Origin: Cornus controversa
Lineage: Eukaryota; Streptophyta; Magnoliopsida; Cornales; Cornaceae
Reading direction: 5' to 3'
DNA length: 64,000 nt
Assembly: GCA_026545225.1 (NCBI GenBank)
Contig: CM048845.1
Span: forward strand, 62,893,033 to 62,957,032
A program made the translations under genes and the position numbers. This document shows, piece by piece, positions 58,395 to 64,000 of the stretch (its first letter is position 1; each line of letters begins with the position of its first letter). Below the pieces are notes generated by a model. That model was not told where the DNA came from and did no database searches. It saw only the letters and a program-made list of their open reading frames with translations.

Positions 58395-58765
58395 ATGTCT
58401 TATAGCGATGGTCCAAACCATCGCTAAAAGTCTCAAAAACCGCTGCTAAAAGCTGTAGTGGCAGCCTAGTAGGGGCTTCTACATTAGCCGCAATATATGC
58501 GGCCGCTATAAGTACTTAGTTTATAGGTCAGAATCAACGATGATTTTTGAAAGTTACAATAGTGGCTTCTACATTAGCCGCAATATATGCGGCTGCTATA
58601 AGTATTTAGTTTATAGGTTAGAATCAACAATGGTTTTTGAAAGTTACAATGGCCGTTTTGTATTTTTTAATAGAGGCGCTGAAAACTGCTTCTATAGGGT
58701 AGCCTTTAATATTGATTTTTGAAATTTATAACATCGGTTTCGACCACCGCTAAAGGTCTTCTTTT
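58395..58765. repeat. CACTA-like subterminal repeats with a 90 bp duplication
   Basis: The palindrome AGCGATGGT ... ACCATCGCT (58404-58425) and its relatives near 58436 and 58732 (CCACCGCTAAAGG) resemble CACTA (En/Spm) subterminal repeats of plants. A unit with GGCTTCTACATTAGCCGCAA and ATATGCGGC starts at 58474 and is repeated at 58564. No CACTACAAGAAA-type terminus with a 3 bp duplication was found, so this is a fragment. Confidence 0.55.
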
Positions 58766-59274
58766 TTTTTTTTTTTTTAATTTTTCAACTTAAAAGCTAA
58801 AACTCCTGTTTGTTTGTTTGTTTTTTTATTTTTTGGGAAGGTTAAAAATCTAATGGCAAACCTATATAACAAAACAAATCATATACCAGTAACCCAAGTT
58901 TCACCAAACTTTTACTTTGTAAGTACAAAGGATGGGCATTGTAGCACAAAAAAAATGTGCCTTCAAGCTTCTTGGAAGTTAGAAACAATTACAAAATTTA
59001 TGTTATGTGAAATTCCTATAGATTGCTCTAGCAAGACCTATAGTACTGAATTAACAAGTGTAGTCACCATAAAAAAAAAAAAAATTAGAGCAAAAGGAAA
59101 AGAACACCAACAAACAAACGAGCAAGGCTCCCAAACAACATTACAACAAAATAAGCCATCACAATAAACAATAACCTTCAGGCCTAGGAATTTTCAAGTC
59201 ACAAGCTCTATTTTGGAGATCAACCTGTTTAAAAACCTATGCCTAAGTCACAACCTACAAATACAAAGACAAAA
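58766..59274. other. Sequence of unknown nature
   Basis: A 117-codon frame (58814-59167) has no recognised motif and ends in a Gln/Lys-rich tail; its reality is doubtful. Confidence 0.3.
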
Positions 59275-59279
59275 AAAAT

Positions 59280-60770
59280 TGAAGAACCGAGAGGGGGAGG
59301 GGGTGAATAGGTTCCGTCCAATTTCTTTTCAATTCTTCAAGTATGACAACTAAAAATTATGGGTAAAAAACTCCAAAATGGGTAAAAAACTTACTTGGCC
59401 CTAAGGCTCAAACCAATCCACTAAAATAGAACCAAGTTACACTTGTATAACACTCACACCATGCTCATATACAAGTCACTCCAGCTCTCACCCTAGTTTA
59501 CGTGAACCACTCTCACCAAACTTACCAGAAGCACTCAGCTCTGGCCAACTCAATCTTCCATAAGCTTGAGCTATCTCACACCAAACTCACAGTCACTCCA
59601 CCTTTCAAAGCAACGTTATGCCTGGACTACAAGTAGTGAGTGTGAAGAACAATACAATGGAAGTCAACAATTCTCAAGTTATAAGATCAGCAAGTACAAA
59701 GCTTAACCTGAAATTAAACAACCACTTGAACTTGGCAGATAATAAAGTTTGAGTGCAGCATCTATTCAATTCCTTCTTACCATATGTAGCAAGCACAAGG
59801 AGAATATGGATGATGACAAGGCAGGCCTGCTCAATCCAATTAAGTACAAAGTAGTTTACTTTGTTCTTGCAGCAACATAGTCCTCAATTCAGCATAATGA
59901 ACAGTGCAGCAAGCTGATCTGAAACCCCTATTTATAACCTGAGTTAATTCTTGTAAGACAACATCTAAAACAAGCTTAATACATGAAATGAAGCATTTTC
60001 ATATACATTTGACATTTAAAAGTAACCCAGCAATGTAAACAGCCTTTGAAAAGGCCTTTTGACAGAAATTTTAGATCTAAAGTGGACTTCTAGTTAGTAA
60101 AAAACAAAAGCAACTCTAAACATAACTTTAATACAACTAAACCATTTTTATCATGATCAAATTAATATGTATGCGGGAACATCAATAGCAACCCAATAAT
60201 TTATCTAAACAAATCTGTCAACTCTTTGGACCAAATTCTGTAATAATGTTGCTGCAAGTAACTATGAATAGTCAAAAATTGATCCTATGCTATTTCTGAG
60301 AATGTATCAGCTTAAGCAGACTTAAAATGTGAGTTGAAACATGCTCATATACAATAAAGCCTCAAATATCAACTAGTGACATGATCTGAGTTTTTAAAGG
60401 CTTTCGACAACAACTTTTAGATGGACAAGTGGAGATTCAGAAGGTCAGAAATTTGATTCAGCTTCTAGTCCAATCTCTTGCAAGCATATACAGATAATAT
60501 ATGATGTATTACACATGTTTAATTCAAAAAATGCAAACCAGGAATCATCAAGATCAGATTTGACAAAAACATGAGTTTTGACAATGATTTTGAAGATCAA
60601 TGATGAGGTTCAAATATCCAAAACCTACTGCAGCTCCAATACAAGTATGAATCTAGCTAAGACATGTGACATAGTATAAAATACACATGCTAAAGTCATT
60701 TCTAAGCCTTAACCTTATCAGAAGCATACTGAAAGTAAGCTTAGAGGCAAGACAACTACAGTTTTAGCCA
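59280..60770 (-). mobile_element. Probable solo LTR, minus orientation
   Basis: On the minus strand the low-coordinate end reads CCTATTCACCCCCTCCCCCT followed by CTCGGTTCTTCA. This is close to the 3' end of SIRE/Maximus-type copia LTRs in many plants. A TATA box (TTATAAATAGGGG near 59925-59937) lies on the same strand. Candidate duplications AAAAT flank it at 59275-59279 and 60771-60775 with TG/CA ends, but A-rich context makes chance agreement possible. No primer-binding site follows, which favours a solo LTR. Confidence 0.5.
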
Positions 60771-60775
60771 AAAAT

Positions 60776-62209
60776 GAGGTTACAAATACAAATATGCAGA
60801 ACATTTACTAGATGTTTGGACCTATGCAGCCTCCAAGGGATGTGTGGTAGTTGCCTGTAGCTCCCTGCACAAAAACACACACCCAAAAGCCAAACAAAGC
60901 TTAAGGAAGGCTGTTAGTGTAAATACCTCATGTGTATATTGAGGTGGCTTGAACATAACTATGGAATGACTTCAGTAGACATGAAATACTTCAGAAATCA
61001 ATATGGAATAGCCAAGCATAGCCTTAAGAGTGAAATTACATAAATTCCCCCAAATGGGTTGTTTGAGTAATTAGCTGGGAGTTTAGGACATCTTTGATTT
61101 AAATGCATTTACAAGTATAATATAGATGCTTAAAAAGAATATAAAACTTAGTTAACCACTGAAATCCATCCAAAGAAAACATATAATGTGAAATGACCAT
61201 TCTGCCCTTGCTATAGAAATGTGGACAATATAAGAGATGAAATGAGCTTGTAATGCACACATTAAATTCTTTTGACATTAAACTAAGCAAACATGCTCAT
61301 GGACCATCAAAAGTGCAGTCAGACATCACTTAAACCAACTTAATCAATCCATGCCATACATATCTAAATTGATCAATTTACACCATTGTTGAATCTTAGC
61401 TACCACAGTCTGTCTCCAAATTTGTCACTTATCTGATTGCCCAAAACGAATCATCCATGACTTAAGTAGTGAACTTTTTTTTTCCATGACTACTATTTGA
61501 ACCGGAGGCTCTAAAACAGTTTCATTCTCATTTTATAAGTTCTGTGCGGTGTGTCTAAATGGTCATATAACTGCTTTCCTAGAAATTTCTTGCTTTGTGT
61601 TTTCAACCCAAATAATTAAGAATTAAGCAGTTGTCACATTTAATTAGTGAAGAAAAATAAAGAGCATTTGAGGGTATATATACATTGACTGTTGCAACCT
61701 ATCCTACTTCAATTCATGAACTTAATAGCCAAACATATATCTGATGCTTGATGGTGAAGAAACTTTAGCATTTAAAGTCATCACATGACAATATATTAGA
61801 CTTAGATCTTTCCATCTGACTATTATGTAGAAATAACTCAAACATGGTTTCCATCTGACTATTATGTAAAAAGTTGCTATGCTTAGATCTTTTGAACTGA
61901 AATCAAAATGGAAATTCATCCAGGTGAACTTGGGTTATGCATCAAAATCAGGATAGTTGCAGATGCATGAGTAAAAACGATAAAGAATAGCTGCAGATGA
62001 GTTCTATATTGAGGGCCAAGATTCAACTCACAATCATCCATAAGCTACCCATTCTTCCATCTATGGGTAATTATATACATATCTGCCTGGCTTAAATCAC
62101 TCAATCAGGTCTCTTTTTAGACTACTATCAAATAACATAAAAAACATTGAAAATTTCCTTCAAACAACATATAATACTGAACTATGCTACATAGGAAATA
62201 AAATATTAC
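60776..62209. other. Intergenic DNA
   Basis: Nothing recognised. Some of 60776-61100 may still belong to the neighbouring LTR. Confidence 0.35.
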
Positions 62210-62294
62210 CTCTTCATCACTCAACCGTGCGAAACTTTTTGATCCAGCGGGATGTGTAATGGGCTGCTTGGCGCGATTTGCCTTATTTGTAGAA
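62210..62294 (-). pseudogene. Possible exon of a Ptta/En/Spm-type plant transposase
   Basis: The minus strand between an acceptor-like AG (62295-62296) and a donor-like GTAATA (62204-62209) reads NKANRAKQPITHPAGSKSFA then RLSDEE. This resembles the NRAKQ...HTGGSKSFAR block of plant Ptta/En/Spm (Transposase_24) proteins found in CACTA elements and in domesticated copies. Only one exon is recognisable. The region on its 5' side (62380-63110) may hold further exons, but none was identified. It could belong to the same CACTA element as the debris at 58395-58765; that is inference. Confidence 0.45.
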
Positions 62295-64000
62295 CTAGGA
62301 TTTTATAAAACAACATAAAAAGATATCAATGGTGGCAAAGTATAGATTCTCAAAAGTTATACAACATTTTATTCTTACAGGTCAGCGCTTTTTTTGTTGA
62401 CTAGAGAGGTGTTCCCACCAGATGTTTTTGAATATGTGACGTATTAATTTTAATTTGAAAAGAATTTGGTGCAATGTTCCAATTTCCAACCTCAACTTGG
62501 CTGGTCCCAGCTTTAGCAGTATATCAATGTTTATAATGAAGTAAGTCATGATCCAATTCTTCAAAACAGAACACAAATGTAAAGAACAATAAGACTTAGA
62601 AGGGTAAAGATTATCGTCCATTAAAATTCATCTTGAATCATGATGTTCAATCGTATATCTTTGACAAATTAAAATTAAAAATAACAGAGAACAAAAGAGC
62701 ACGTTACGAAAACAAAATACATGTTTGACAAGAATATAATTGTCCCTCGACTGAGTTCCAAAAGTGAACTAGGAACCATCATTGATCTGGAAGGACTCGA
62801 TCATCCCAATCTGCTAGACGTTCTTCATCAGTGTCAGTGGCCACTGTGAGGCCAAACTGCCTGCAATTATTTGACCAATAACCTTGTATATATATCTACT
62901 TTAAACTGTGAAACAAAAAGAAAAAAAAAGAATTTCCTTCTGTTTGCACATTATAACCATACCTTTAGGATGCCCTTTTCAACAACTAATCTCCCTGCTG
63001 CAGATTTGGCTTCGCTAGCCAAGAAGTCTAAGACTAGTTCCTTCCTTCCACAAATCCCAGGCTCTTTAACCCTCTGCTCAAAACTGGTTTGGCATCATCT
63101 TAAACTGCCAAATTTGAACAACTAGTTAATTTCATGCAGTATTATTGAAGATTCACATTACTTTCTTTTCAAATGTTTAACAAATTTCATACTTTCCAGC
63201 ACAAACATTTAATAATACATCCACTGAATTACTAAACTATACTAAAATTTAAGTGTGTTTAGTTTCACATTTTTATACATTTTTTTCTTTTCTCGATAAA
63301 TAGCTTAGTGGTTCATTGTAGCGATCATAAGAGAAATATATATAAGAAGCTGTGAGCTCTAAGATAAAAACGGAACTATAAAAAATTGAATAAGAGAGTG
63401 GAAGAAGATTTCAAGGCAAAAACTGAATCAACACAACTATAATAACAAATTTCAGAAAAAAAATAGATCTAAAATTTTAATTGTTAATAAATAATTGACC
63501 ATTGAAATATGTAGGATAACATAATTAACTTTTATCAATTGTTTGAACAGTGCGTAGATATGTAATTGAGTTGAGAGAGAGGCCTGTGCACATTTCATGA
63601 GAGGCGATAGAGAAATGAAAGGGGCTACATGATGCCACTAAAATTTTGCTGCTGCATCACTATGAAAGGAAAACCAAAGTTACTTGACAGTAATGGATTT
63701 GTGCCTGAACACCTTGTTAGCTTTATATTTAATAAAGTATATATGTATATGTATGTAGATATACTGTAAATATAATATTTGTTGCTTCAATTGAAGTTTT
63801 CATTTCAATAGTTCCAACTCCTAATGCTTCAAATACTATACAAGATACAAACAACCATATACACTTGTATAATGTAACTTGTGTCAAACATCTATGTAAC
63901 TTACTGACTATACAAGAAAATGAAGACAGAAAGAATAGAAGATCAAGAAAGCTCAAATTGAGGTACTGATATATGCAGCATGGCTACTTGGGAATTCTTC
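62295..64000. other. AT-rich DNA, no clear gene
   Basis: A stretch at 62780-63110 has slightly higher complexity and could contain minus-strand exons related to the transposase exon, but no motif was recognised. The remainder is AT-rich. Confidence 0.35.

Overview
This window looks like nuclear DNA of a flowering plant, probably a eudicot. It is AT-rich, contains no operons or complete ORFs, and is dominated by nested LTR retrotransposons and non-autonomous DNA transposons. These surround decayed remnants of typical plant gene families: an F-box gene and a CC-NBS-LRR type resistance gene. I found no intact host protein-coding gene, no tRNA or rRNA gene and no CRISPR array. The species cannot be named from the sequence.

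Layout. 1-3.2 kb: AT-rich DNA with a 1.2 kb giant inverted repeat (1302-2494). 3.2-11.3 kb: a degenerate minus-strand Ty1/copia element with matching ATTTC target-site duplications (TSDs). It is split by a 2.8 kb solo LTR (3758-6550, TSD GGATG) and by a 0.65 kb non-copia block. 11.9-13.3 kb: a Mutator-like TIR element. 13.3-16 kb: intergenic DNA with a Tourist-like MITE. 16-20.2 kb: a 4.19 kb LTR element on the minus strand that encodes only gag and carries two large tandem arrays in place of pol, as TR-GAG type elements do. 21.1-22.7 kb: an NLR pseudogene on the minus strand. 23-27.8 kb: dispersed non-coding repeats, a 935 bp TIR transposon and a second Mutator-like element that contains a perfect 34 bp hairpin.

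28.2-40.8 kb: one F-box gene (start at 28212, plus strand) pulled apart by two insertions. The first is a complete 9.9 kb Tat-lineage Ty3/gypsy element (28359-38242); it has gag-PR-RT-RNaseH-second RNaseH-INT, an 83 bp tandem array and a decayed antisense ORF. The second is a 1.4 kb Athila-like solo LTR (38374-39773, TSD CTATG). 42.2-48.8 kb: a second Tat copy with its own 5' LTR, interrupted in gag by another Athila-like solo LTR (TSD GCGCA). Its integrase ends abruptly at an Athila-like gag fragment. 48.8-53.2 kb: two Athila-like LTRs in tandem, with a tRNA-Asp primer-binding site on one side and a polypurine tract on the other. 53-64 kb: AT-rich DNA with a MITE, a long poly-C tract, CACTA-like debris, a probable copia-type LTR and one possible transposase exon.

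The elements do not work together as a pathway. They form an insertion history: the host F-box gene came first, then Tat insertion into it, then Athila-like LTR insertions with recombination to solo LTRs, then illegitimate recombination joining Tat and Athila-like bodies. Every pol gene seen carries stops or frameshifts, so none should be autonomous now.
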